64,000 bases of DNA from UBA9676 sp963741615 (GTDB lineage Bacteria; Actinomycetota; Actinomycetes; Streptosporangiales; Streptosporangiaceae), in the NCBI GenBank assembly GCA_963741615.1, contig CAVUIU010000030.1, positions 186,001 to 250,000 on the forward strand, read 5' to 3'. A program made the position numbers and the translations under genes. Under the pieces are notes generated by a model. That model was not told the origin of the DNA, made no database searches, and saw only the letters and a program-made list of their open reading frames with translations. Below, one piece after another: positions 8,127 through 15,700 of the stretch (position 1 is the stretch's first letter; every line of letters starts with the position of its first letter).

Positions 8127-8532
8127 ATGACACTGGCTTCGTCGTCCTACCCGCTCTTGAACCTCTTCTGGTCGATGCTCATTTTCTTTCTGTGGGTGAT
8201 CTGGATCTGGATCCTGATCATGGTGTTCATCGACATCTTCCGCAGTCACGACCTGTCCGGCTGGGCGCAAGGCCCTGTGGTTCCTGTTCGTCCTGTTCAT
8301 CCCGCTCGTCGGCGTGCTGGTCTACCTGATCGCCCGCGGCGGCTCGATGCACGAGCGGGCTGCGCGGCAGGCTCAGCAGCAGGACGCGGAGACCCGCGCC
8401 TACATCCAGCAGGCCGCGGCGAGCTCGCCGGCCAGCACGGCGGACCAGCTGGCGAAGCTGGCAGACCTGCGCGACCGGGGGGTCATCTCCGCCGCGGAGT
8501 TCGACCGTGAGAAGGCCAAGATCCTGGCCTGA
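8127..8532 (+). pseudogene. SHOCT-domain membrane protein, single-base frameshift
   Basis: AAGGAGG lies just upstream of ATG 8127. The first frame encodes a hydrophobic N-terminus (two membrane helices, WSMLIFFLWVIWIWILIMVF, ending IFRSHDLSGWA). The second frame, entered at about 8268, continues with KALWFLFVLFIPLVGVLVYLIARG and ends with a short C-terminal SHOCT domain (QLAKLADLRDRGVISAAEFD) at 8532. Removing one C in the GGGCGCAAGG stretch near 8266 gives a single 134-residue protein of the usual PLDc_N + SHOCT layout. Both halves look functional, so this is either a very recent mutation or a one-base sequence error. Role unknown; these proteins are often stress-linked. Confidence 0.78.
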
Positions 8533-8603
8533 CCGGCCCGGTTCCTTGGTTAGCCTGTTCGGACGGGCTAGGCCGTCGTGACCCTCACCGCAGAGGCTGG
8601 CTG

Positions 8604-10355
8604 ATGAATCCGCTTTCCCGGATCGCTGGCAGGGTCATTGACCGGGCGAGCGGCCTGCCGTCCGCAACAGCGCCTTATGCCGTGCGGCCGGATGTCCCGG
8701 TTCCGATGCCGGACGGCGTGGTCCTGCTCGGTGACCACTACCGGCCTGCCGGGCCCGCCGGGCCCGCCGGGCATGACCGGCCGCTTCCCGTGGTGCTCGT
8801 CCGCTCGCCTTACGGCCGGGCGGGCGTCGCGGGGATCCTGTTCGCCGCACCGCTGGCACGCCGGGGCTTCCAGGTGTTCATTCAGAGCACCCGCGGGACG
8901 TTCGGCTCGGGCGGTCAGTTCCGCCCGTTCATGTCCGAACAGGAGGACGGCCTGGCCACAGTGGCCTGGCTGCGCGATCAACCCTGGTGTGACGGCCAGG
9001 TGTCGATGGCAGGCGGCAGCTATCTGGGTCACACGCAGTGGGCGGTGGCCCCCTATGCCCATCCGCCGCTGCGGTCGGTATCGCTCAATATCACCGCCGC
9101 CAAGATGACGGCCGCCTTCTATGACCATGGCGTGCCGGGGGTCAGGAATGCGCTGAACTGGACCGCGCTCATCGGCCAGCAGGAACGGGGCCTGTCCAGC
9201 CTCGCCAGCCCGCGCCAGCTGGCCCGGATGAAAAGGGCCTTGCGGAAGGTTCCGCTGCAGGCCGCCGACGTCAACGTGGCAGGAGCACCGGTCGCCTTCT
9301 GGCGGGACTTCGTCGGGCACGCCGCACCGGGCGACGGATTCTGGGCTGGCGCGGATCATGACCAGGCCGACTTGACCCGGCTTCCGCCGGTCAGCATGGT
9401 GACCGGCTGGTGGGACCTCTTCCTGCCTCAGCAGCTCCGCGACTACGCGGCGATCCGGGCGGCCGGCGTCACGGTCCGGCTCACCGTCGGGCCCTGGCTG
9501 CACGGCGATCCCGGTGAGCTGAAGGCCATCCTCCGCCAGGACATCGCCTGGCTGGATCACCATCTGGGCGGTGGGCCCGCGCCGCAGGGGGCCCCGGTGC
9601 GCGTCTTCCTGCAGATGGCCGGCACCTGGCTCGACTTCGAGGAGTGGCCACCGCCGGCCACCGTCGCCACCGCCTACTACCTGCGCGCCTCCGGCGGCCT
9701 GAGCCTGGGCGCCGAGTCTGGCGATGCCCCGCCCGGCACGTTTGTCTACAACCCCGCGGACCCGACGCCGTCGGTGGGGGGACCCATGCTGCAGCGGCCG
9801 GGCAAGCAGGCGGATAACGCCGCGCTCGAAGCCCGGCCCGATGTCCTGACCTACACCACCGAGCCCTTTCCCGCTGCCCAGGATCTGGTGGGGCCCGTCA
9901 GCGCCCGCATCTTCGTGCGCACCGACCGCGAGCACGCCGACCTTTTCGTCCGGGTCTGTGACGTGGACGTCAAAGGCGTCTCCCGCAACGTCGTGGACGG
10001 CATCAGGCGGCTCTCCCCCCGGACCGTGCCCGCTCCCGACGCCCGGATCGGCGACGACGGGATCCTGGCGGTGGACATCGAGCTCTCCCCGACGGCGTAC
10101 CGGGTGCAGGCCGGGCACCGGATCCGGGTGCAGATCAGCGGCGGTGCCTTCCCGCGGTACGCCCGCAACTTCGGCACGGGGGAGCCCTTCGGCGCGGCGA
10201 CCAGGGCACGGCGATGCCGGTTCGGGATCTATGCAGACTCCCGGCACCCCGCGCACGTTCTGCTGCCGGTCCTGCCCGCACCTCACGCCCCGCCTGAGAC
10301 CCGCCGCCCTGGCTGGCCCGCCCGGACGTCAGTGCGTGGCCAGCGCCTCGAATGA
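8604..10355 (+). CDS. CocE/NonD family hydrolase (X-Pro dipeptidyl-peptidase S15)
   Basis: A 583-residue serine hydrolase of the CocE/glutaryl-7-ACA acylase/S15 family. The nucleophile lies in SMAGGSYLGHT near residue 137, the Asp in VTGWWDLFLPQQLRDY near residue 273, and the His in VGPWLHGDPGEL near residue 300. These are the three triad positions of CocE. The C-terminal jelly-roll domain is recognisable from DLFVRVCDVDVKGVSRNV and AGHRIRVQISGGAFPRYARN. Members cleave esters or amides with bulky acyl groups. The start at ATG 8604 matches the usual N-terminus. The 3' end overlaps the convergent SDR gene by 27 bases. Confidence 0.88.
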   Translation: MNPLSRIAGRVIDRASGLPSATAPYAVRPDVPVPMPDGVVLLGDHYRPAGPAGPAGHDRPLPVVLVRSPYGRAGVAGILFAAPLARRGFQVFIQSTRGTFGSGGQFRPFMSEQEDGLATVAWLRDQPWCDGQVSMAGGSYLGHTQWAVAPYAHPPLRSVSLNITAAKMTAAFYDHGVPGVRNALNWTALIGQQERGLSSLASPRQLARMKRALRKVPLQAADVNVAGAPVAFWRDFVGHAAPGDGFWAGADHDQADLTRLPPVSMVTGWWDLFLPQQLRDYAAIRAAGVTVRLTVGPWLHGDPGELKAILRQDIAWLDHHLGGGPAPQGAPVRVFLQMAGTWLDFEEWPPPATVATAYYLRASGGLSLGAESGDAPPGTFVYNPADPTPSVGGPMLQRPGKQADNAALEARPDVLTYTTEPFPAAQDLVGPVSARIFVRTDREHADLFVRVCDVDVKGVSRNVVDGIRRLSPRTVPAPDARIGDDGILAVDIELSPTAYRVQAGHRIRVQISGGAFPRYARNFGTGEPFGAATRARRCRFGIYADSRHPAHVLLPVLPAPHAPPETRRPGWPARTSVRGQRLE

Positions 10356-11276
10356 GACACCGGTCAGCTCCTCCGACACCGCCCACAGGCGGGCCGCGGC
10401 GGCCTTGTCCTGCGCGGCCGGCGAAAAGGACACCGGCTTGGGGTGGTGCCCTCTTCGCTCACCCCGGCCGTCGGGCCCGAAGTACTCGCCGCCCCGCACG
10501 TTCCCGGCGGTGGCCGCATACAGCTGGGGCAGGGCGCCGTCGCTGGCGGGCTGTGCGATCAGCCGCGTCGCCAGGCCCAGCCCACGGGCGACAACGCTGG
10601 TCCCCCCCGACCGCGGCCCGGCGAACTGCAGGTTTGTCGCGGCGAACCCGGGGTGGGCGCCGGCCGAAACCACGCCAAGCCCGGCTGCCCGCAGCCGCCG
10701 GTCGAGCTCGAGGACGAACATGGCGTTGGCGAGCTTGGACTGGTCGTAGGCCCGCCAGGGCCGGTAGCCGCGCTCACCTTGCAGGTCGTCGAAGTCGATG
10801 CCGCCAGCCTGCTTGTGCCGGTTGCTGCTGACGGTGACCACGCGGCCGCCCGGCCGACGCAGCAATGCGGTCAGGAGCCGGCCGGTCAGCGCGAAGTGGC
10901 CGAGATGGTTGGTGCCGAACTGCCGCTCGTAGCCCTGTGCCGTGGTCTCCCGCCGCGGGATCGCCATCACGCCGGCGTTGTTGACCAGCAGATCCAGGTC
11001 CCGGCCGCTGGCCAGGAACGCGGTGCTGAAGCGCTCGACGCAGGCGAGGTCGGCCAGGTCGAGCTCGGCCAGCTCGGCGTGGCCTGCCGGGACTTCGGTG
11101 CCGAGCCGTTCCAGCGCCGCCGCCCCCCGGGCACGGTCACGAGCGGCCAGCAGCACCCTGGCGCCCTTGCGGGCCAGCTGCAGCGCCGTCTGATAGCCCA
11201 GGCCGGCGTTGCCGCCGGTGATGAGGACGGTCCGGCCCGACTGGTCAGGAATATCGTTGACGGTCCAGCCGGCCAC
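10329..11276 (-). CDS. Short-chain dehydrogenase, retinol-dehydrogenase-like SDR
   Basis: A 315-residue classical SDR. The NAD(P)-binding motif TGGNAGLG lies near residue 20, LLVNNAGVM near residue 95, the Ser of VVTVSSNRHKQ near 145, and the catalytic YDQSK near residue 175. Similar long SDRs are annotated as retinol-dehydrogenase-like or protochlorophyllide-reductase-like; the substrate is unknown. GTG 11276 lies three bases after the stop of the yceI-type gene on the same strand, so translation is probably coupled. The 3' end overlaps the convergent hydrolase gene by 27 bases. Confidence 0.87.
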   Translation of the reverse strand: MAGWTVNDIPDQSGRTVLITGGNAGLGYQTALQLARKGARVLLAARDRARGAAALERLGTEVPAGHAELAELDLADLACVERFSTAFLASGRDLDLLVNNAGVMAIPRRETTAQGYERQFGTNHLGHFALTGRLLTALLRRPGGRVVTVSSNRHKQAGGIDFDDLQGERGYRPWRAYDQSKLANAMFVLELDRRLRAAGLGVVSAGAHPGFAATNLQFAGPRSGGTSVVARGLGLATRLIAQPASDGALPQLYAATAGNVRGGEYFGPDGRGERRGHHPKPVSFSPAAQDKAAAARLWAVSEELTGVSFEALATH

Positions 11277-11279
11277 GCG

Positions 11280-11840
11280 TTACTCCGCACCCTGCGGCTG
11301 CTCGGCCCGCTGCTCGGCCTGCTCGACGATCTCGCCCTCGATCGTGATCTGGATCTCCTCGCTGACGACGAGCCTGCCATCCAGGACCATGTTGAGGGTC
11401 AGGCCGAAATCCTTCCTGTTGATCTGGCTCGTGGCGCCGTAGGCGATCCGGTGCCCCATCATTCCCGGGTCGTTGAACTCGCCGTACTTCACCACGTCGA
11501 GGGCCACCGGATGGGTGTTGCCCTTGATGGTCAGGTCACCGGTCAGCGTGTAGTGGTCCTGCCCGGCCGGCTCGATGCTGGTGCTCTTGAACGTGATCAC
11601 CGGGAACTTGTCCACCTCGAGGAAGCTCGACGAGCGGAGGTCATTGTCCCTGATCCCGTTGTTGGTGCGGATGCTGGCAGTCGAGATGGTGGCCTCGACC
11701 GATGCCGTCTCCGGGTGGTCCGGGTCGATGTCGGCGGTCGTGCTGACCTCGTCGAAATAGCCCCGTACCGTCATCATCCCCAGGTGCCTCGCGGAGAACT
11801 CCACCTGCGTGTGATACGGGTCGAGCTGCCAGTTGCCCAT
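11280..11840 (-). CDS. YceI family lipid-binding protein
   Basis: A 186-residue YceI-like lipocalin-fold protein. Diagnostic stretches are WQLDPYHTQVEFSARHLGMM at the N-terminus, DNDLRSSSFLEVDKFPVITF in the middle, and YTLTGDLTIKGNTHPVALDV. There is no signal peptide, so the protein is cytoplasmic, as is usual for actinobacterial YceI proteins. The family binds polyisoprenoid-like ligands. A strong AAGGAGGT precedes ATG 11840 by five bases. The SDR gene follows after three bases, so both belong to one operon. The C-terminal tail (EQAEQRAEQPQGAE) is low complexity. Confidence 0.92.
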   Translation of the reverse strand: MGNWQLDPYHTQVEFSARHLGMMTVRGYFDEVSTTADIDPDHPETASVEATISTASIRTNNGIRDNDLRSSSFLEVDKFPVITFKSTSIEPAGQDHYTLTGDLTIKGNTHPVALDVVKYGEFNDPGMMGHRIAYGATSQINRKDFGLTLNMVLDGRLVVSEEIQITIEGEIVEQAEQRAEQPQGAE

Positions 11841-12003
11841 GGGTGACCTCCTTGCCTGGTGGCCCCCCTGGTGAGGTGGCGACGTACCGCCACCGCTGAT
11901 CCTGACCCGACCCTAGCGGATGCGCGCACACGTCTGGAGGCGGCCCTCCACATTCACCCGGTACGGGGCCAGGCCGGCGTCCTTCCTGGAAGGAACAATC
12001 CCG

Positions 12004-12063
12004 GTCAGGCCAGGAGCTGAATCGTCAGGAAGGCTTGACGTAAGGCTGGCCTGACGAAACAGT
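12004..12063 (+). promoter_or_regulatory. Dyad-rich promoter/operator before the small HTH gene
   Basis: GTCAGGCCA (12004-12012) and TGGCCTGAC (12047-12055) are perfect nine-base inverted repeats. Between them CGTCA (12023-12027) and TGACG (12036-12040) form a second dyad. GTCAGG also recurs directly at 20-base spacing (12004 and 12024). TTGACG (12035-12040), a 17-base spacer and AACAGT (12058-12063) could be the -35 and -10 boxes. Initiation would then fall at or next to the ATG at 12070, giving a leaderless message. The dyads straddle the -35, a typical repressor arrangement. Confidence 0.45.
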
Positions 12064-12069
12064 GGAGCC

Positions 12070-12429
12070 ATGACGACACCGGCAGGCCTCGAACCCCAGC
12101 ACACCCTCGCGACCGCCGTCGCGCGATACGACGAATTGCGCATGCGTGACCTCCTCGCGCCGGCCGCCGCGGACCCGGCCGGCGACGGCGCGACCGGACC
12201 CGGCCCGCTGTCTGAGCACGAGGCCCTGGAACTGCTCGCACTCAGCGAGGTCATCGCCCGCAAAGCCGCCTACGGCCGCCAGCTCACCGTCCGGTCCGCC
12301 CGCGCGGCAGGCGCTTCCTGGTCACAGATCGGGGCCGCCCTGGGCACGACCAAGCAGTCCGCCTGGGAGGCCCACAGCCGGTGGCTCGACCAGCAGGCAA
12401 GCGTGGGCGGGATTCATGAGCGAGACTGA
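12070..12429 (+). CDS. Small helix-turn-helix protein
   Basis: A 119-residue soluble protein. The C-terminal third (GASWSQIGAALGTTKQSAWEAHSRW) reads as a helix-turn-helix of the type found in many short actinobacterial proteins. The preceding region (LSEHEALELLALSEVIARKAAYGR) is helical and may dimerise. It is probably DNA-binding and may regulate itself through the dyads immediately upstream. The downstream GalT-like gene starts at 12416, inside its last codons, so the two are translated from one message. No targets can be named from the sequence. Confidence 0.75.
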   Translation: MTTPAGLEPQHTLATAVARYDELRMRDLLAPAAADPAGDGATGPGPLSEHEALELLALSEVIARKAAYGRQLTVRSARAAGASWSQIGAALGTTKQSAWEAHSRWLDQQASVGGIHERD

Positions 12430-13300
12430 CTTCCGCATCGACCCGCTGACAGGTGGCTGCGTGGTCGTCACCCCGTGGCGCCAGCACCGGCCGCATCTCC
12501 CGGATGGCTTGTGCCCGTTCTGCCCGGGCGGCCTCGAGGCGGCAGCGCCCTATGACGTCCTGCACATTCCCAATCGCTGGCCCGCCCTGCCCGACGGATG
12601 TCACGAGGTGATCCTGCATAGCCCGGACCACGACTCTTCCTTCCCGGCCCTGGGCGCACACCGGTCAGCCCGGGTCGTCGAGCTATGGTCTGCCCGCACG
12701 GCAGTGCTGGGTTCGCGTGCAGACGTCGGGTATGTGTTTGTGTTCGAGAATCGCGGGCGGATGATCGGCACCACGATTGACCACCCGCACAGTCAGATCA
12801 TGGCCTTCGGCGAGATCCCCCCCATCCCGAGGTCCGAACTCTCGCGCAGCCATTGTGACCTCTGCGAATGCCCCCGCGACGGGCTGATGGTCAGCCGCCA
12901 CCCGGGGTGGGAGGCACGCGTGCCATGGGCGCCCTCATGGCCATACGAGATGCTCATCTCCCCACGCGGTCACGTAGCCGATCTGCCGTCGGCGGGCCCG
13001 CGGCTGCGCACGGGGCTGGGCGTGATGCTGGTGGACTGCCTGACCCGCCTGGGGCAGCTCCTGGGGAGTGATGCCCCCTACATGCTCTGGATACATCAGC
13101 GGCCAACCGACGGGGCTGACTGGCCCAGCGCACATCTGCACCTGCATCTGGCACCCGCCCTGCGGGCGCCGGGAGTACCCCGGCATCTCGCCGCCGCGGA
13201 GCTCGGCGCAGGCGTCTTCTTCGATCCGGTCGATCCGGCCGAGGCTGCGGCGCAATTGAGATCCGCGCACCACAGCGCCACTGCCGGACAGGAACGCTGA
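12416..13300 (+). CDS. Galactose-1-phosphate uridylyltransferase-like HIT-superfamily protein
   Basis: A 294-residue GalT-family protein. Zinc ligands CPFC are near residue 35. The catalytic motif HPHSQIMAFGEIP near residue 125 carries the nucleotidylated histidine (second His of HPHSQ). A second CxxC site is CDLCEC near 147, and the C-terminal domain shows PYMLWIHQRP and SAHLHLHLAP. It is shorter than typical GalT (about 340 residues) and there is no galK or galE nearby. It may therefore act on another sugar phosphate or nucleotide rather than in the Leloir pathway. ATG 12416 overlaps the end of the small HTH gene by 14 bases. Confident on family, not on substrate. Confidence 0.75.
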   Translation: MSETDFRIDPLTGGCVVVTPWRQHRPHLPDGLCPFCPGGLEAAAPYDVLHIPNRWPALPDGCHEVILHSPDHDSSFPALGAHRSARVVELWSARTAVLGSRADVGYVFVFENRGRMIGTTIDHPHSQIMAFGEIPPIPRSELSRSHCDLCECPRDGLMVSRHPGWEARVPWAPSWPYEMLISPRGHVADLPSAGPRLRTGLGVMLVDCLTRLGQLLGSDAPYMLWIHQRPTDGADWPSAHLHLHLAPALRAPGVPRHLAAAELGAGVFFDPVDPAEAAAQLRSAHHSATAGQER

Positions 13301-13438
13301 CACCGGTGGCGGACGCCAGTCCCGGCCTTCAGGTGAACCGCCAGGCGTCGTTGTGCGATGAGTTTGGCGGCCCGCAGTCGTCCAAGTGATCGTGAGTGCC
13401 CGCAAGGGGCGCCGGGCCTGCAGCAGGAGGAGCAGACG

Positions 13439-14257
13439 ATGAATTCGATGGCTCGCCGGATGTTCGAGCTCGTCGAGCCGATTGGTGTCATCCCTTACTC
13501 AGCCGACGAACCCAACGAGGCGATGTTCGCCCTGGGGTTCACCAACTACTGGGACACCTACTTCGCCGGACGGGCGGCGCCCTTGGGGCTCGCCGCGGCG
13601 GAGGTGGTGGACGCGCTGTTCTACAACTTCGCTCCCGGCGAGGTGGCTCGCCACATTCCGAAGGTGTGGCGCACCACCACGCCTGAAGCGGCGATCGCCG
13701 CTCGTCAGACGGGCTGCGTGAAGGCGCTGCGGCGAATCCTCGGCGATCGCGTCGACACTCCCGCCTTCGCCCGCGCCGCCGAACTGTTGATGAAGGCGGC
13801 GACCAGCGCCCCGTTCGAGGGCCGACCCATGTACGCCGCGCTGCGCGCGATCCCGGTCCCCGACGACGTGGTGGCCCGCTTCTTTCATGCAGGCTCCTTG
13901 CTGCGCGAGCACCGTGGCGACGGGCACATCGCGGCCCTGATGGTCGAGGGTGTCGGCGGCCTTGCGGCTCATGTCCTCTTCGCCCTCGACATGGGCATGC
14001 CGGCGGAGAACTTCGGACGCATCCACCACCTCCCGGCAGCGCAGCTCGCCGCCGTGATCGACGGGATGCGCGATCGCGGCCTGATCGGGGATGACGGTTG
14101 GCTGAGCGAACCGGGTCGCGCCGTCAAACAGCGGGTCGAGGCGCTCACCGACGACCTCGCGGCGAGGCCCTACGAGAGCCTCGAGCCGGACGAGCTCGAT
14201 GAGCTCATGGCCACCCTCGAGCCGCTCGCCACGCTGCTGGTCGCTGCCCAGGACTAG
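13439..14257 (+). CDS. SCO6745-like protein (SalK/HTH_67 type)
   Basis: A 272-residue protein resembling the conserved actinobacterial SCO6745/SalK-like group. Features are the N-terminal ARRMFELVEPIGVIPYSADEPNEA, the GFTNYWDTYFAGRAAPLG segment, and a C-terminal winged-helix-like region (IDGMRDRGLIGDDGWLSEPGRAVKQRVEALTD). The last part looks like a DNA- or partner-binding winged helix. Function is not established. GGAGGAG lies about ten bases before ATG 13439. It follows the GalT-like gene on the same strand after 138 bases, and a candidate terminator follows it. Confidence 0.7.
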   Translation: MNSMARRMFELVEPIGVIPYSADEPNEAMFALGFTNYWDTYFAGRAAPLGLAAAEVVDALFYNFAPGEVARHIPKVWRTTTPEAAIAARQTGCVKALRRILGDRVDTPAFARAAELLMKAATSAPFEGRPMYAALRAIPVPDDVVARFFHAGSLLREHRGDGHIAALMVEGVGGLAAHVLFALDMGMPAENFGRIHHLPAAQLAAVIDGMRDRGLIGDDGWLSEPGRAVKQRVEALTDDLAARPYESLEPDELDELMATLEPLATLLVAAQD

Positions 14258-14314
14258 GACGAAGGCTCTGGTGGTTCAGCCGCCGTCAAAGGTGAGCTGC
14301 CCCGACCTCCAGCC

Positions 14315-14332
14315 CCGGCCAGCCAAGGCCGG
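14315..14332 (+). terminator. Candidate intrinsic hairpin after the SCO6745-like gene
   Basis: CCGGCC and GGCCGG pair perfectly around the loop AGCCAA, 57 bases after the stop at 14257 and about 100 bases before the acetate kinase start. There is no U-tract, as is common in high-GC actinobacteria, so this is only a candidate. Confidence 0.35.
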
Positions 14333-14430
14333 AGCCAGGCGGGCAGTCATTCGGGTACATCGCCTGGTACAACAGCACCCGGCGGCACATCACCCTCGGC
14401 TACCGCAGCCCCGCCGGGTACCATCGCGGG

Positions 14431-15669
14431 GTGACGACGACGGCAGCGGCCAGCCCCGGGCAGCCGGTCGCCGGCAGTTCTGGTCCCTTGGTGCTCGTGC
14501 TCAACTCGGGCAGTTCGTCGGTCAAGTTCGCGCTGCTCGCACCCGGAACCGGCGAGCGTGTGATGGGGGGGATCGGTGAGCGGCTCGGCACGCCCGAGGC
14601 GCTGCTGCGGGTCCAGTGGTTTCCGGCCGCCGCAGTCGAGGAACGGCTCCCGGGGGGCAGCCACCGGGCTGTCGTAGCCCGGGTGCTGGAACTGGCCGCC
14701 GGGCAGCCCGGCACCCAGCTGCTCGGGGCCGGTCACCGGGTGGTGCACGGCGGGGAGAGGTTCACCTCTTCGGTCCTGGTGGACGACTCGGTGCTGGCCG
14801 CTGTGCGCTCGTTCAGCCACCTGGCGCCGCTCCATAACCCGGCGAATCTCGCCGGTATCGAGGCTGTCCGCGCCGTTCTGCCTGACCTGCCGCAGGTTGC
14901 CGTGTTCGACACCTCGTTCCATCAGACAATGGCTCCGCACGCGTTCCGTTACGCGGTGCCTGAGCAGTGGTATACGCGCCACGGGGTCCGGCGGTACGGG
15001 TTTCACGGCATCAGTCACCGCTTCGTCAGCGAGCAGGCCGCTGCCCTGCTCGGACGGCCACTCGCCGAGCTGCGCCTGGTCACCGCCCACCTCGGCAACG
15101 GGTGCAGCGCGACCGCGGTGCGCGACGGCGTGTCAGTCGACACCACCATGGGGCTCACCCCGCTGGAGGGACTCGTCATGGGGACCCGCTCCGGCGACGT
15201 CGATCCCGGCCTGCTCGGCTACCTGGCTGACCAGACCGGGATGGATGTCGGTCAGCTCACCCGGGCGCTGAACGTGGACAGCGGGCTCGCGGGGCTGTCC
15301 GGCATCGGCAATGACATGCGCGCCGTCGCCGCCGCTGCCGCTGACGGGAACGAGCGGGCGCGGCTCGCCATCGACGTGTTCGTGCACCGGCTGTCCAAGG
15401 CGATCGCCGGGCTGGTGGTCGGGCTCCAGCGGCTCGACGCGCTGGTCTTCACCGGCGGCATCGGGGAAAACAGCGCCGTCGTCCGCGGCCTGGTGCTCAG
15501 CCGGCTGGGCTTCCTCGGCCTGGCGGAAGATGCCCGGGCCAACGCCGTCCACGGCCGGCGCACCGGCGGCCGCATCAGTCCGGCCGGCCCGGTGCTGGCA
15601 CTCGTCGTGCCGACGAATGAGGAACTCCTGATCGCCCGGGACACCGCCCGCGTCATCGCTGGCGGTTGA
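14431..15669 (+). CDS. ackA: Acetate kinase
   Basis: A 412-residue acetate kinase (acetate + ATP to acetyl phosphate, reversible). Family motifs are VLVLNSGSSSVKFAL near residue 25, GHRVVHGGERF, YGFHGISHRFV, the ATP-binding HLGNGCSATAV, MGLTPLEGLVMGTRSGDVDP and TGGIGENSAVVR. The full length is normal. GTG 14431 gives a short Ala-rich extension ahead of the conserved strand; no strong ribosome-binding site is visible. pta follows after 31 bases on the same strand, so this is an ackA-pta operon, the reverse of the common pta-ackA order. Together they interconvert acetate and acetyl-CoA and can generate ATP when respiration is limited. Confidence 0.95.
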   Translation: MTTTAAASPGQPVAGSSGPLVLVLNSGSSSVKFALLAPGTGERVMGGIGERLGTPEALLRVQWFPAAAVEERLPGGSHRAVVARVLELAAGQPGTQLLGAGHRVVHGGERFTSSVLVDDSVLAAVRSFSHLAPLHNPANLAGIEAVRAVLPDLPQVAVFDTSFHQTMAPHAFRYAVPEQWYTRHGVRRYGFHGISHRFVSEQAAALLGRPLAELRLVTAHLGNGCSATAVRDGVSVDTTMGLTPLEGLVMGTRSGDVDPGLLGYLADQTGMDVGQLTRALNVDSGLAGLSGIGNDMRAVAAAAADGNERARLAIDVFVHRLSKAIAGLVVGLQRLDALVFTGGIGENSAVVRGLVLSRLGFLGLAEDARANAVHGRRTGGRISPAGPVLALVVPTNEELLIARDTARVIAGG

Positions 15670-15700
15670 CGGACTTTCCCCCGCGCTCAAGGATGAGGTC

